From the NCBI GenBank assembly GCA_963700885.1, contig CAVOZJ010000013.1, positions 1-64,000 of the forward strand: 64,000 nucleotides of DNA, written 5' to 3'. The translations under genes were made by a program, and so were the position numbers. Within the stretch, counting starts at the first letter, position 1; the number at the start of each line of letters is the position of its first letter. Of this stretch, positions 63,209 to 64,000 are shown in pieces. This DNA is from Anderseniella sp963700885. GTDB lineage: Bacteria; Pseudomonadota; Alphaproteobacteria; Rhizobiales; Aestuariivirgaceae. The notes beneath the pieces were generated by a model, which was not told where the DNA came from, ran no database searches, and worked only from the letters and a program-made list of their open reading frames with translations.

Positions 63209-64000
63209 ATGGACAAACCGGCTATTCAGACATCGGAGCTTGATGGCGTCAGGCAGGAGATTGACGACCTTGATGAACGGATCGTCAAACTGCTGTGCGC
63301 CAGGTTTGTTGCCAGTGAAAAAGTGCGGCTGGCAAAAATTGCAAATTCTCAATCTGTCGGCATGCCCTATCGTCCTGGTCGTGAGGCTGTCATTTTACGA
63401 AGGATGCTAGAGATTGCGAACGGACAGGTCCCCGCCGCCGTCATCGAGCGGGTTTGGCGCACCATGATTTCCGCATCCGTCATGAGCCAGGCTGATGTGC
63501 GCATTGTAACCATTCCCGAGGTCATGAGTGATGCGCGTTACCGCCGTGCAATTGACCTGTTTGCCTGCCTGGTGCCGATTGAAAAAGCAACCTCATTGAA
63601 GGCAGCGCTTGCCTCGCTTTCGGGCAGTGAACCGGTGCTGGCGGTCGTACCATTGAAACTCGACTGGCGAAGCGTACTTGACGTTTCAGGTGATGGGCCA
63701 GGTGTGCGGGTGGCGTCCCTGCTGCCTGCCGGGTCCGACAAGCCGGCGCGCACGCTGGCTGTGCTGGGGCGTGCGGTGAGTGAACCAACGGGGGAAGATG
63801 AAACACTATTGGTTACAACGGGTAAACTGCCGCGCGATTTCGTTCCCAAACCGATATGGCACCTGAAGCTTGCAGATGATGTCTACCTCACGGCGCTGCC
63901 GGGATATCTGGAAATGTCAGAGCAGCCACTCGTCAGCCTGAAAGGCAACAGCGGCCTTGGACTTAGAATAGCTGGCAGATACCCGAGCGTGATGGAGTTT
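63209..64000 (+). CDS. Chorismate mutase (AroQ type) protein, continuing past the window
   Basis: An open frame of 264 codons from the ATG at 63209 to the window edge without a stop. Residues 8-95 form an AroQ-type helical chorismate mutase domain: LDGVRQEIDDLDERIVKLL, RFVASEKVRLAKI, then PYRPGREAVILRRML. The later part, with VWRTMISASVMSQADVRIV, is the extension found in the alphaproteobacterial protein usually encoded before hisC and a prephenate/arogenate dehydrogenase. It converts chorismate to prephenate for Phe and Tyr synthesis. The missing end may be short, as the family has about 280-300 residues. Confidence 0.87.
   Translation, partial: MDKPAIQTSELDGVRQEIDDLDERIVKLLCARFVASEKVRLAKIANSQSVGMPYRPGREAVILRRMLEIANGQVPAAVIERVWRTMISASVMSQADVRIVTIPEVMSDARYRRAIDLFACLVPIEKATSLKAALASLSGSEPVLAVVPLKLDWRSVLDVSGDGPGVRVASLLPAGSDKPARTLAVLGRAVSEPTGEDETLLVTTGKLPRDFVPKPIWHLKLADDVYLTALPGYLEMSEQPLVSLKGNSGLGLRIAGRYPSVMEF

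Overview
The window reads as chromosomal DNA of an alphaproteobacterium, most likely a member of the Hyphomicrobiales (Rhizobiales). The evidence is the gene order around hemC/tsaD/gpsA/acs and gloB/methyltransferase/chorismate mutase, the IalB and PhaR proteins, a mitofilin-like protein next to heme genes, and the ethylmalonyl-CoA pathway. I cannot name a genus.

Region 1 (1 to about 7.73 kb) is accessory. It holds an IS21-family element with a heavily frameshifted istA, a large gene truncated by that element, an XRE regulator and a small secreted protein bracketed by REP-like repeats, and a class III cyclase/TolB/TPR protein. An intact tRNA-Thr(CGT) follows. About 100 bp further on lies a 40-nt 5' remnant of a second tRNA-Thr(CGT), broken just 3' of the anticodon loop. 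I read this as the junction of an integrated island.

Region 2 (7.8 to 24 kb) is core. It contains hemC, a hemD-mitofilin fusion and hemY (minus strand), then the divergent run tsaD, gpsA, EVE protein, methyltransferase and acs. An L,D-transpeptidase, a DsbA-fold isomerase, rlmN, ialB, a quinone reductase and a DUF1232 protein follow.

Region 3 (24 to 42 kb) carries ethylmalonyl-CoA pathway genes: methylsuccinyl-CoA dehydrogenase, crotonyl-CoA carboxylase/reductase and ethylmalonyl-CoA mutase (the last with a frameshift). Among them are short-chain dehydrogenases, transporters, paired methyltransferases, gluQ, a 3-methyladenine glycosylase, an HNH nuclease, dsbB, a DedA protein, tRNA-Leu, a penicillin-binding carboxypeptidase and a CobW GTPase. 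A dispersed two-hairpin repeat family occurs here.

Region 4 (43 to 57 kb) is a one-carbon block. It has NAD-linked molybdenum formate dehydrogenase (fused gamma-beta subunit plus alpha), a MOSC protein, fdhD, mobA, mobB and moeA. A dimethylglycine/sarcosine dehydrogenase-like flavoprotein and formate-tetrahydrofolate ligase complete it. Methyl groups released onto tetrahydrofolate could be oxidised through formate to CO2, or formate could be fixed onto tetrahydrofolate.

Region 5 (57.5 to 64 kb) is the polyhydroxybutyrate module phaR/phaA/phaB, whose acetoacetyl-CoA and 3-hydroxybutyryl-CoA products also feed the ethylmalonyl-CoA pathway. A Ca2+/cation antiporter, gloB, a methyltransferase and the start of a chorismate mutase gene follow. 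Many conserved genes here carry single-base indels, mostly extra bases. Together with an extra base in the tRNA-Leu anticodon loop, this suggests that sequence errors contribute to the broken frames.
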